Below are positions 11,778 through 23,363 of a stretch of DNA of 64,000 bases, piece by piece (positions within the stretch are counted from its first letter, which is position 1; each line of letters opens with the position of its first letter). Source of the DNA: Atrina japonica (Eukaryota; Mollusca; Bivalvia; Pterioida; Pinnidae); NCBI GenBank assembly GCA_030159075.1, contig BROG01000646.1, positions 124,001 to 188,000 of the forward strand. Reading direction: 5' to 3'. The notes under the pieces are model-generated. The model worked only from the letters and a program-made list of their open reading frames with translations. It was not told where the DNA came from and made no database searches. The translations under genes and the position numbers were made by a program.

Positions 11778-14700
11778 TGATATTTATGCCAGACATACTT
11801 ATGAACGGAAAAGGAGTTAAAAGGCCGAATCAAAGGGGTCGTCTTTTGTACCAAGATGTTTCGGATTTCGCATTTATCACCTCAGTAAACATTTCTGGGT
11901 TCTTCTATTCATATCAGCGATGAATAACAAAGCTTTAAAAACGCTGATAATATATACCACTGAAATAAAACGAAGTAACTTTCCAACTATCTAAATGTCA
12001 TGTTAATTTCATTAAATAAGTCTTGTTAAAAAATGGCATTTCTCAACAAAACAAAATTGGCCCTGTCACCGGTACGTTTCACTGAATATGTTCTTATTCG
12101 TTGAGGATGTGCTGCGAACTTTTTGGGTCAGCCATTATAGGGGCCCGCCCTGTCTTCGTGATTTTATCATGAGGTCTTTGGAAATTATTCGTGCGACGTT
12201 GTGTTGAGATTTAGATTCTTCTCACTGAGACGATTCTGCATGGTCGTCTTCATTTTTGCATATCTCTTAAGGGTTCCGAGATGCATTAAAATTCGAAAAC
12301 TTTTTTACTTCGTCCGAATTTCGACAAAGTTCATTTTTGGGCATCTTGTCAACGTGAAAAAATGTCTTATTTTTTTCCTACGTCAAATTTTGTTGACGTA
12401 AATTTTCAAATCCGACGTGACGTTTTTTCGAACTTTTGAATACACAATACGTTGAGAAAGTACATCTCTGAATGTGTCAAAATTTTCTATTTGGTACTTT
12501 AAATTCTGACCCAAAATGCGCTTTTTCGGTCCTTAGCACATATCTCGTGACTGTTGAATTTCGAATTTTTCGTATCGATGTATACTGTTATTATGCATTC
12601 TTCAATTCAAATTGATGATTTTGAAGAAATTGTAAGTAAAACGTACAATTTTCGTTAAGGTTGGATCATTTTGAATAGTTACTTCAACTTCGATTGAAAG
12701 CAAACGTGCATCGCTGTATATTTTTGGAATGTTTTTGAAAAAAAATAAAGGGACTACGACATCCGAACCCAATTTTTGTTTTTCTGTAATTACGTATAAC
12801 GTTTGACGCAAAATCAAATTTTTTACCAACTGATAGAGAAAGTGAATATATCAATGGATCAAAAGTCGTAAAGACAACACACTTTGAAAAATTAAGGATT
12901 TGTAATAAACTGGTAAGAATAGTAAATTGTGCTGATCATGAAATTATCAATAAAAACCGTAAACAAGACTCGTCGGGCGGAAACTCTGTTGTTAAATGTA
13001 GTATTTTTCTTTATTTAATCTCGTGTACTAAAACTCTTTGGATAACTATATGTGATTCATAGGGAATTAAACTAAGATATTTTACAGAATTAGTTACTGA
13101 CTCTTCGGCACGTGTTGGTTCAAAAAATAATTAAAATTAGAATTCGTGTATAAGAGTACATATAGAGAGTTCTTCTTCGAAATAAAAAACGTACATGAAA
13201 GTATTTCTGAATTTATCAGTGTTGTTCCCCCTTAAAAGTTGTCGTAGAGGACAAAAACTTATTTGCACCCATTCGTGTTATATTGCCATTAGTCATCATC
13301 ATATATTTAGTTGGAATTATTTCCTCTCATTTTAATTACATCTGCTAACATTGTTATAAAACGATTTGGGGGTAATTAAACATTGTCCTGTCTGTCCGTT
13401 AAGAACCGTTAGTCTGTCCGTCTGTCGGTTAAGAAGTTTTGTAATTTATCTTTAAGTTTAAGTGCTAATTCGTCAAAAAAGTTGGGGCGGGGGTACATAG
13501 GCGTATTCAGGGGGGGGGGTTAGCCCCCCCACTTTTTTTTGTTAGATAAAATTGGGGCTTAAAGTCGGTTTAGCCCCCCACTGTGTAATATACATAAAGT
13601 TTCATTTAATCGAGCAAAAGTTCCCTACGCATAGAAAGGAGCCAGGAGCTATCCCCATTAAGCATGTTGATGTGTTTGGATGCAGTAAAATATAACTACG
13701 GGTTTCCGAATTTCAAAAGTAGAGGAACCGTCTCAAAAACTCATAGTCGTATTTTCTTTTTTTAGTATAGGAAATATTTAACAGCTATGTCGGGATTATA
13801 AAGAAAATATACTAAAGTTCGAGCAAAAGTATACGCATAGACCCAGGAGCCAAGGAGCTATCCCCATTAAGGTTATTTTTGGATCATAAAATATATCACG
13901 GGTTTCCGAATTTCAAAAGTTAGGGACCGTCTCACATAGTAATTTTCTTTTTTTATAAACAAACAAAAATAGTATAGAAATATTATAACAGCTATGTTGG
14001 GAATTGCAAAGAAAATATACATAAACTTTCAATTATCAATTTTATACACTGACTCACACTTACGGAAAAATCGCACGCACACATTTATTGTACTATAAAT
14101 TACCGATTTTCCCCGACACAAACAAACATACATAATTTACAGAGACATTACATACATAATTTACATATGAAGACACATTTTTGACACACACAGAAAAAAA
14201 CGCAAAATAATTAAAAAAAAAAACATATATTTACAATTCGTGTTACTAATGGTATATATGTATTAGAGCGGGTAGACAATGTAATAGTAAAAACACATAC
14301 GCCCCTATACACAAAAGAGATTATGATTTTTTTAATTATTATTATTGACGCATACAAAATATCGGCCGTAATTTTTTATCTATAAATAACGGAAAGAGAG
14401 AGAGAGAGAAGAGAGAGAGAGAGAAGAGAGCAAGTAAGCGGATTTAAAAGATGCCCTTGAATGCTAAAATAAAGAGTAAAAGTTTTGTAATAAAGAAAAA
14501 TGTGTAAAACTATTTTAAGAAAAGCGTAGAATTAATAGAAAGAAGAATTACAGACCGAAAAACACGCAAATATCATTAAAATAAACAAACAAACATAATT
14601 AAAATACGGACTAACGGGCAGACAGTATAATAAAAGTATAGAGGCTAGCCCTCCCCGAGAACCAAACCGATGAGAGCGGGTAGACAATGTGATTAGAAAA

Positions 14701-14811
14701 AAACACATGCCCTATACACAAAAGGATTATCGATTTTTTAATTATTATTATTCACGCATACGGAAAACAAATATCGGCCGTGAAACGGCTTTTTATTGTT
14801 CGCCTAATTCA

Positions 14812-14850
<39 letters not shown>

Positions 14851-17800
14851 GTAGTTTTATCATTTATGCAACATATGATTATGATTTCGGAAAACAATAA
14901 ATAGGAGTTAAAAGGCAGCGTTAATCAAAAGGGGTGTTTCGTCCCTACATCCATTTTGTACCAAGATTGTGGATTTCGCCACCTCAGCGAAACATTTCTG
15001 TATTTTAGTCTTCTATTCACATCAGCGATGAATAACACTTGTTTAAGCTTTATATAACGCTGATAATATATACTTCACTGAAATAAAACGAAGCTCCTCC
15101 ACTTTCCAACTATCAAATGTCATGTTAATTTCAATAAAATAAGTCTTTGTTAAAAAATCTTGAGATATTTCATTTCTCAACAAAACAAAATTGGTTTCTT
15201 TTTGAATTCAAATCGTTCTGGAAAGCCCATCGTATTCGTATTCGATACGAATTCTAGTTATATATTATATCTTTATCATCTGAAGAAGACATTGTGAGAT
15301 GTGAATATCTATCGGTAAAACAAGTTTAAATAAACTTTTTCTTGTGGGCAATATTTTTACCTGAATTTCGGGGCTATGTGACAATGCTTTTTGTTTTAAC
15401 ACATAGCATCTACTTTTTGAGGTATAATTGCGATATATCCCATAAACAATTACACATACATACATATATTTAGAAATTATAGAAATTATTAGAAATTATC
15501 CCGGTACCATATGTACAGGGAATACAATCCAAAGCTTTAATAAAATGGTGCTGGTTTATAAATTGCTTGTTATACTTACGACGTCACAGTTCAACACAGG
15601 GAAAAATCAGTAATTGTATTCACTAACTAAGCTGGTCTCTTTTCGGGATACACTGTACTCTCCTCCACATTTAACGTCATCTAACTGAAATGTTGAAGAA
15701 CACTGATTAAAATTATAAATGTTTTAATGCACAAAGGGTTGTCAAAGTATCGATGTAACTGTAGAATTCCATAGACAGTAGTACAAATAAGGTTGGATGA
15801 ATACATACTCAACTTTCTGAAATGCATATTAAATTCTTAAATTGAAATACATGTATAATTTCAAAATCATTATGAAGTAAATAATAAAAGTCATGAGTTT
15901 ATATATATATCAGAAATGTAAACAAAACGTTTTATTAACAGTAAACGTACAGTGATCATATCTATTATTAACTGTATATTAAAGCGGAAGTGAGAGTTAT
16001 TCTGAAATCGACGTGTACAGTGCCCCCGGGGACATTATTTGCAATCGTGCCTCGGGGAATATATATACATGCTGTAACGGTAATTAAAAGCCTGGTTAAG
16101 AACTTAGAGTATCGCGTAAGTTGTAACAAATGTAATGAAAAAACAAATATTCAGTCCGTTGTATATATTACCACGTTAATTTTTATGATTAAATAGAAGT
16201 TTCTAGATTAGTATCATAATGTGATAATATGTAAAGTAATTTTCCATTATATATATTCTATTCTCTGTCTTTCATCATCCAAATGTCTAATCATATATGA
16301 CAGTTCAACAACCCAATATAACTGGCTCTATCCCATGTCCATTTTTGTATTTTTCAACATAAAATTACCATTTTCAGCATTTTTATAAAAAAAAAAATAA
16401 AAAATAAAAAATAAAAAAAAATTAAGTGTTTTGGGCATATTAATTCTAAAAAAAAAAAAATAATAATGATAATAAAATACAAAAGAATAATAATAATATT
16501 AATAAATAAGTAAATAAAGAAAGACCAGAAGATAAAGATATGTAATGTTTATGATATTGTAGTATATGGTTAACCCTATTAAAATAAAATAAAAAAATAA
16601 TTCTAATATAAAGATACACTGAAGTTGATATAAAAAAAACATGCTGGGATTTCTAATACTAGTAGACAATATATTTGTAATGTTCGGAGACGTGGTCTTT
16701 CAACAAACTGTTGGTCTTCCTATGGGAACCAATTGTGCCCCTTTATTGGCCGACCTGTTCCTTTATTCATACGAACAGACTTCATTCAGAAACTGCTGAA
16801 TCAAAAGAAGATAAAGCTAGCGGTGTCCATTAATTTGACATTTAGATATATTAATACTGACAATTTTCATACATATGTTAATGCGATATATCCCAGCGAA
16901 CTAGAAATTAAAGATACGACAGAATCAAGCAGACACGCTTCATACTTAGACACAGACGGGAAATTAACAACTAAGCTATACGACAAACGCTACGATTCAA
17001 GAGAATTTGTATTGAGAATTCCTAGTCTCAAATTTTTACACAACTCTCGCTAATTCTGAAATCTGATTGGCTGAGCAAGTCAAGTAATTGGGAATATTAT
17101 CAGACGAGTACATTATTTAGTTTCATGGTGTATTATCCGAATTATTCTGTTCAACTCAGTATTGTCAAGTAAATAATATAAAACAATAATTGTAAAGACG
17201 TTCTCTATCTCTGTCTTTCTCTCTGTCTTACAACAGTACCTCCCTGAAGATTGTGACAAGAAAGCTATACCTGGTGACACACTGATCATGGATTATCAGG
17301 TAAGTTGTGGAATCATGCATTTGACAATTCATCTAAAAACAGTTTCCATAAAATTGACAATACTTTATATCTCCGATTGATAAGATATAGCAAGGTATTA
17401 AAGGCAACATTTCGCCATTGCTCGGTGCCAGGGAGTTAACTCCCAAAATACATAGATTTTTAAGGCATATATTAATAGTACTAGCAATGCAATACAGAAA
17501 TTGAAAGAATTTCTAAAATAACATGCTATTGCAAAGGGGGTCAAATGTCTTTTCGGGGAGGGGGGGGGGCATTAATTTACTTATATATAAATAATTAGCG
17601 ACAACATCATTGATGATGCAATATTGCTTCTTCCAATGGACAACTTTGAACGATTCTTATATCCCATTTTTGTGATGCTATATCTATTCCACGATGCAAT
17701 ATCATCTCATGGCTCGACATACAAACCCCTTATTGCCATTAAAATATTTTAAAGTATTAATGGATTACTTCCTGTTGATGTCTAAAAGGTATTAACGTTT

Positions 17801-20204
17801 TTTTTTCCTTTTACCAGGTTGAAATTAACGGTGAAGTTGTAGAGGACTCTTATTTCAAAGACGGAGAGGAAGACGAAGATGAGAAACAGGAAGGTGAAGA
17901 TGGGAAAGAGGAAGGAGAAGATGGGAAAGAGGAAGAAAAAGACAGAAAACAGGAAGGAGAAAATGAAAAACAGGAAGGAGAAAAAAAGAAACAGAAAGAA
18001 CAGATGGAACCACTTATGGTTAAAACCGGAAGACGGATGGTCATTCCAGGTATAAAAATAAATGACAAAATATTTCTTGGTCTGGGTTTCTAAAGGGGTC
18101 AAATGGATCGAGAGATGCTAGTCCAAAATGTTTAGTATATCCATAGGGTGGTATGATAAGGTGCAGTAAGGTCCAAACAAATAACAAAATAGACCTAGAA
18201 GGAAACGTATCAGGGAGAATTAATACATTTGTAGATATTTTAAGAGACAATTAATTTCTTAGAAATGAAGTTAGGCCATAATGAATACATAGTCCCTTAA
18301 CCAAATTCTGCAATTATTTATAATAATACTATGTACATGTCAAGAGGACATTGGATTTTGAAAGCATATATATTTCCTATTATTCAAAAGGTGTGCAATT
18401 GTACACAGAATCTAAAAGAAATATATATGTCGTTTAGATATTCATAATTCATACTGAACTGTCGTTTCGATGGTGGTCAGGTAAGTTGTGGAATCATACT
18501 GGACCCTGATAGCTGATTTCTGTGAGAAAATTGACCACTTTACCTCCAGTAGGCCGGTAATCTCTTCCCAGGTAACCCGGTTCTTTCCACCACGTCCAAA
18601 AACTGGCCGTCAGCATACAACTGAAAAATTGTTGAGTTGTATTGTAAAATACTAATCAAAATCCAAAATTCAAAATTCGATAGTGGTTGACGATGTGACG
18701 GGGATTCGATTGAACAGTGGACTCATGTCTGGTGTGACCGGTCGACATGGGGTGCTGATTTCTCCGTGGCACCTTATCACACCTCTGGATTTGCACTGAA
18801 TCAGTGTGTATCCAATTTCGCCTAATTTGTATATTGTCTTACGAAAAGTTCTTTCGATTAATACTTCGATAGTTTTGATTAGGCCCATATGTTCATTTGA
18901 AGATCAAAGTTAAATTATTAGATCTATACTAGAATATAATTTGATATGTTAAGTCAAACAGTAAATTTAACTAATTCAAATATTTCAGGTTTGGAAAATG
19001 GTGTAATTGGAATGTGCATTGGGTAAGTTTTTCAACTATGAAATAAATTTAGTTATTATACTAGCCAACCATGTATCCGATATAATCCGATTCACAAAGA
19101 GAGATAACCCTTACTAAAGATTTTCTAACATTTTATTCTCCCTTCCAATGGTAATGTAGACCTATTAAATAAATCACTTTCAGACTATAATTCAATTATC
19201 GAGTGTTTTTTCATAAATTTCTAGTACTATCAGTACGTGGATATTTTTTTCTACATACGAACTGAGTAAAATTAAAAAAAAATTATGAGTGCAATAAAAG
19301 TATAAGTCTAGATATTCAGAAGTGTTGGAATTATGAATGTAATTTGCATTTATAATTTCTTTTTTTTTCAGAGAAAAGAGGAAAATAAAAATCCCTCCTC
19401 ATTTGGCTTTCGGTCCTAAAGGTATACCAGGAATAGTTCCAGGTAAGTTGATGTAAATCGATAGTTAATTAAAATCAGTGTAAAAGAGACAACACTCTAT
19501 ACATACATTGATCAGCCCAAAAATAATGAAATAATTCAAAATATTTATGAATTTCTGGTAAAATGCTGCAGTTATAACGAGCTACCTTATATTAATATTT
19601 GAAGTCCCTTACATATAACTTACATTTAAAAAATTCCTATGAGTTTTGAAAAAATTTAATTCTGCGGATATTCTTCTCGCTGACTGGCTAAAGCAACGCA
19701 AAATAAATATGTAAAAACTACCGAGCTTACAAGCAAAAAGAACTTTTTATCCCGTGTTCAATTTATTATGCTTCATCCGACAGGATGAAAAGATAAATCA
19801 AGTGACTTAGAATACTTTTCACAAATATATAGTCCCTATATCTATAGCCATTTTAAAGAGTATTTTCGCATCAAAATATATCATACTTTATGTCAAAACT
19901 ATGCAAAGATGTATAAAAAAAAGCAAATAGCTGATAGAGAGCAAAATCTTGAGTTCATTTGCATATTTTACAAGAACCTGAGAGAGAGAGAGAGAGAGAG
20001 GGGGGGGGCCGACAACTCTGTATTAAAGTTTGATCTGAATGTAGCATGAGATTTGCTGTAACTATTTCAAATATTATTCCCTTCTGTTATATTGTTTGAC
20101 TGTGAGGAAATGATTGGAATGAGACTCCATAACTACGACTACTAACCCCGCTGATAATGTTTTCGTACTCGCACGTAAAACATAAATTATTTATTATGAT
20201 TTGG

Positions 20205-20299
<95 letters not shown>

Positions 20300-21370
20300 C
20301 GGAAGCCGATACGTGCCACATGTAGTAATAAAGATATGTCGTTTCGCTCGCCGTATTTCTTTCTAAAATTTTGTCGACTGGCTACGCTCATCTTTCTTCA
20401 TTAATACATAAATACATTTATATATAATTGGGATCAAAGAAGTGTCGTTGCTGACTTAATCTGTGGGCATCTGCATCCATTTGTTCTGCAAATCCACCAC
20501 GAGAAAGGGGAAAAACGCTGACAACCCCCCCCCCCAAAAAAAAATTGACTTATACAAATAATCAGTCCCTCCGTTTAATGAAAATGAGATAAAACCAGTT
20601 CCTAATCTAATGTTTGGAACCTAGATAATGAACTTTAAACTCTCTGGACTTGTGAAATTTAACATTTCCTAGAGAGTACTAGTATACTCCCTGGAACATA
20701 TGGAAAACTCAATTGTTTCGGGGGTGGGGGTGGGGGCAGTTGCAAAATGCTTCATTGGGCTTCCAAATTGGAAACATTCCAACTTTTATCTGGAGAACAT
20801 ACTCTAGAATCCACTAGCCGGAGTTGAATTTCACTTCTCTTTGGAGGTTTGATCTGTTTATCAGAGGGATGGATTATGTTTCCTGAAACAGTTTGAGTTT
20901 AGATAATCAGTATGACATATTACATAGATGCCGCCCCCACTTTTTCTCATACATTTTTTTATATTATCAACACGCCTGGAATCCCGGAAAATGCTTCCTG
21001 GAGCCTAACAAGATAACTCATATTTATTATAACAACAAAATATCGTGTTATTACGACATAATATCTTGTTATAACAAGACAATTCATATCTCGTTATAAC
21101 AACATAATATCTTGTTATTACGACATAATATCTTGTTATTACTACATATTATTTTGTTATTAGGACATAATATCTTGTTATAACAAGATAAGTTTCTTGT
21201 TATTTCGACATAATATTACGACATATTATCTTGTTATAACGACATTATATCTTGTTATAACAAGATAATAAATATCTCGTTATAACGACATATTAAGTCG
21301 TTTTAACAAGATATATGTCGTTATAACGACTTATTTTTATTACTACATGTGACACGTATCGGCTTCCGTA

Positions 21371-21462
<92 letters not shown>

Positions 21463-21707
21463 TTAAACGCTATTTGCTCCAATAACTAATCAAAGATACC
21501 TATTCAACAGAAAATACCGAAGTAGTCTTTACAGTCGAGCTCCTGTACATCGAACCAAAGGGCTGGGGCGAGTGGTACGTCGAAATGGTTTGGGGAGCGT
21601 GCTACGTAAGCTTTCTCGGAGGATTCATCATGCTCATCGTTTCACAGGTGAAGGAACGACGAAAAGAAAGACGACGAAAAACCAGAGCATATGTTCATTG
21701 TGATTAA
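7881..21707 (+). CDS. FKBP-type peptidyl-prolyl isomerase, FKBP11-like, six exons
   Basis: Exons 7881-8039, 17237-17299, 17818-18049, 18989-19022, 19372-19442 and 21511-21707 join in phase with GT/AG borders to give 251 residues. Residues 1-22 look like a signal peptide (MKLTEFAFLFLYHCILSGVHG), which decides the start over in-frame ATG codons upstream. The FKBP domain follows: exon 2 carries PGDTLIMDYQ, exon 3 NGEVVEDS and RRMVIPG, exon 4 GVIGMCIG, and exon 5 EKRKIKIPPHLAFGPKG. The last exon completes the domain (VVFTVELLYIEP), then gives a membrane helix (about residues 205-226) and a very basic tail. This predicts a membrane-anchored proline isomerase of the secretory pathway. Oddity: exon 3 contains an extra ~45-residue Glu/Lys/Asp/Gly-rich insertion before PLMVKTG. 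FKBP11 is the closest family by its single domain plus C-terminal anchor; FKBP2/14-type is less likely because no ER-retention tail is present. Confidence 0.88.
8205..8300. repeat. 41-43 bp tandem repeat, about 2.3 units
   Basis: GGGAGCGATGGGTAGACTAT... starts at 8205 and again at 8246, and a partial third unit begins at 8289. It lies in FKBP intron 1. Confidence 0.85.
8628..8712. repeat. (TG)n microsatellite
   Basis: TG repeat interrupted by a few CTGTG and TTTG units, in FKBP intron 1. Confidence 0.95.
8915..15228. repeat. 3.1-kb tandem macro-repeat in FKBP intron 1
   Basis: Two direct copies, roughly 9015-12070 and 12105-15198, align at an offset of 3.09-3.11 kb. For example GGGACTACGACATCCGAACC is at 9661 and at 12750. 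Each copy contains nested duplications. A ~190-bp block beginning GAGCAAAAGTT recurs near 10447, 10637, 13611 and 13817. A block with GAGGCTAGCCCTCCCCGAGA recurs at 11094, 11537 and 14641. (AG)n tracts lie near 11276, 11724, 14395 and 14815. The copies differ mainly by many short indels. The outer ends carry a 10-bp inverted match (GGGCTTTCCA at 8915, TGGAAAGCCC at 15219), which could be weak terminal repeats. No coding capacity seen. Confidence 0.85.
10345..10371. repeat. G13-CTAG-C10 palindromic run
   Basis: A run of 13 G, then CTAG, then 10 C. The related site in the second macro-repeat copy is shorter (about 13510-13527). It is a hairpin-forming, hard-to-sequence motif. Confidence 0.85.
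15229..16639. other. FKBP intron 1, no feature recognised
   Basis: AT-rich intron sequence. It ends in several A-rich tracts (16388-16620) just before the reverse-transcriptase fragment. No exon seen. Confidence 0.45.
16640..17047 (+). pseudogene. Reverse-transcriptase fragment (Penelope-like or related), dead
   Basis: Translated in more than one frame, it shows a palm-type stretch, QQTVGLPMGTNCAPLLADLF, followed by a Tyr-Glu and a stop. A second part contains LTFRYIN and ASYLDTDGKL-TTKLYDKR. The position where a catalytic Tyr-x-Asp-Asp is expected reads YINTD, so the active site is lost. Frame changes and stops confirm decay. A fragment of the same family lies at 26612-26872 on the other strand. 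Assignment to a Penelope-like element is tentative. Confidence 0.7.
18478..18497 (+). repeat. 20-bp copy of the exon 2 splice-donor region
   Basis: CAGGTAAGTTGTGGAATCAT repeats exactly the FKBP exon 2/intron 2 border at 17297-17316, but it lies inside intron 3 without an open exon before it. It is either a small local duplication or a cryptic donor. Confidence 0.6.
18695..18845 (+). repeat. Dispersed repeat family R1, degenerate copy
   Basis: Contains GTGTGACCGGTCGACA, CTCCGTGGCACCTTATCAC and a diverged continuation, matching the R1 copies at 5170, 26238 and 35439. It lies in FKBP intron 3. Confidence 0.6.
19979..20008. repeat. (AG)n then G-run
   Basis: AG repeat followed by nine G, in FKBP intron 5. 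Confidence 0.9.
20204..20297. repeat. (TA)n tract, left flank of TIR element
   Basis: About 90 bp of pure TA immediately to the left of the inverted-repeat element at 20298. A matching TA tract continues on its far side (21371-21460). Confidence 0.97.
20298..21370. mobile_element. 1,073-bp non-autonomous TIR element inserted in a (TA)n tract
   Basis: Terminal inverted repeats of 34 bp, 20298-20331 and 21337-21370, begin TACGGAAGCCGATACGTG and match at 33 of 34 positions. Both ends abut TA-dinucleotide repeats, which suggests insertion at TA as in Tc1/mariner-type elements. The right third (about 21000-21335) is built from repeated short palindromes of the type TATCTTGTTATAACAAGATA, alternating with TACGACATAATATC. 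No transposase frame is present. It lies in FKBP intron 5. Confidence 0.88.
21371..21460. repeat. (TA)n tract, right flank of TIR element
   Basis: Pure TA repeat continuing on the right of the TIR element. It ends about 50 bp before the last FKBP exon. Confidence 0.97.
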
Positions 21708-22346
21708 TTTCTAGTTATCAATATTTTTATTTATTACCTGAAAACAACAAAATGTATGTGCAGTATTTATATGTTTATTAAATTATTTTATATCTGAAAA
21801 TTCGTGTTTTATCTTTGAATATTTTTAGATATACTTTTTTGAGTAGTGCCAGTCTACAGTGGTCGCAGATTGTCCTCTGTTAGTATGTCGCACCCGTGTA
21901 AACTGTTATTGCCCTTGCTTAAGGTAGACATGAAGATTCTTTACCTTAAGCAAATCATGGTTATCAAGCGCAAATATGTTTTATCATATAAAAACAAATA
22001 TCATAAATATATTTGTTTCAATCATATTACATTCAATTCGAAAAAAAGAAACCTACTGTGCATCATTGCCGTCGCTTTGACAGCTTAATTACTCGGTATT
22101 ACGATATAGATATAATTTTATTCAATTTCGAGGTTTTGTCCCCCGTTTAGATTATGCAACTGCCGAACCTGGGAAGTACCCATAACAAATAAATTCCAAA
22201 AAATGGTAAATTATATTAACTGTCAAATATACGGCTTGCCCTGCTTCAGAACATATTTACCTCTTAGAAAATTTTCATTTTTAGTCAATATATTCGTTAA
22301 CAATTAATAAATCAGTCCTCGATTATTAACTTTCACACAAGATTTT

Positions 22347-22559
22347 GGAACGGCTAAGTAGATATTACGGAAGTTGATGATAAAGCGACCTCAGCAGGTC
22401 AGTGACCAGTAATGTAATATAAAGAGATCGAGGATTTACGAAAAAAGTTCAGAGTACAAATGTTCGTAAACTCTCGATCTCTTTCCAAATTCCATTATTG
22501 GAAACTGACCTGCAGAAGTTGCTTTATCATCGACTTCCGTAATTTCTACTTAGCCGTTT
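22347..22559. mobile_element. ~210-bp foldback (MITE-like) element
   Basis: The left arm (AACGGCTAAGTAGA.TATTACGGAAGT..., from 22349) and right arm (...ACTTCCGTAATTTCTACTTAGCCGTT, to 22558) are imperfect reverse complements over nearly the whole length. They meet near 22445. There is no coding capacity. Confidence 0.8.
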
Positions 22560-22721
22560 TTAACCTCGAATTTAAATAAAATTATATCAATAGCGTTGAG
22601 ATGTATTGCAAATAATAATAAATTAACAAAAAACCAAAAAAACAAAACATTCCTGTCCTCAAGTATCTGTGTAAGGGACGAGCTCGAGGCTAATTCGAGA
22701 TAATTAGTTCCCCACCTTGGA

Positions 22722-22974
22722 TTGTTTGTTTGTTTATTGTTGTTTAACGTCCAACTCCAGAATCTTACACTCATATGGAGACGTCACCAAATTTCGGTGA
22801 AGGGCTTCAAATTTTCTTACGGCCATTGAGCAGTGAGGGTTCTTAAACGTGCCGACACCTACTGTGACACGGGACCCCTGTCTCATCCAAGGGACTGGAA
22901 ATCAACCTGCCGCCGGCTGGACTCGAACTCACGATCAAGAGTCGACCGCGCTACCGACTGAGCCAAGCCGGCTC
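22722..22974 (-). repeat. tRNA-derived SINE, near full length
   Basis: Read on the - strand, it starts with a tRNA-like head: A box TGGCTCAGTCGG and B box GTTCGAGTCC. A body follows that is shared with the copy at 44545-44810 (for example GTCCCGTGTCACAGTAGG and GGTGACGTCTCCAT). It ends in GTTAAACAACAATAAACAAAC. The head is too degenerate in the arms to be a working tRNA gene. The class matches mollusc tRNA-SINEs; the precise family name was not determined. Confidence 0.85.
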
Positions 22975-23190
22975 AATTAGGCGTATAAACTGAGAAAAAA
23001 TGTTAGATATGTCCCGGGCAAATTAAATAGGCAATGGGGAGTAACTTTAAAAATAAGGGCTGTAGGAACACGAACATGAAGGAGGGCCCGGAAAATGAAA
23101 AGGAACGGACGGACACAAAGCAAATATTTTAGCCACCCCCTGGGTGGGAACCGGTACGTGACATGATTAATGTAGGCTGATTATCCCCAG

Positions 23191-23285
23191 GTTGAACTTG
23201 AACTAAGTTGTATACACCCTTAGTTGAACTTGAACTAAGTTGTATACACCCTTAGTTGAACTTGAACTAAGTTGTATACACCCGG
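23191..23285. repeat. 32-bp tandem repeat, three units
   Basis: TTGAACTTGAACTAAGTTGT... is repeated three times. The third unit is interrupted by the LINE, whose target-site duplication is the second half of the unit. Confidence 0.9.
23269..23285. repeat. LINE target-site duplication, left copy
   Basis: AAGTTGTATACACCCGG, repeated exactly at 31495-31511 after the LINE poly(A). The first AA of the right copy could belong to the A tail. Confidence 0.85.
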
Positions 23286-23363
23286 ACAATTAAATATGGC
23301 TGCCAAAGCAGTTCTCTGAAATTTAGCTCTGCAAAGTTGACAGAATTTCTATTCCTAAGTGAA

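Noticed and set aside
16733..17053. Intact gene of 106 codons
   Set aside because: It is a fragment of a reverse transcriptase with a lost active site and frame changes upstream.
22900..22974. Possible tRNA gene
   Set aside because: A and B boxes are present but the arms do not pair well, and the sequence continues into a SINE body shared with another copy.
23205..23285. CRISPR-like direct repeats
   Set aside because: Three 32-bp units are directly adjacent without spacers, in an animal genome.
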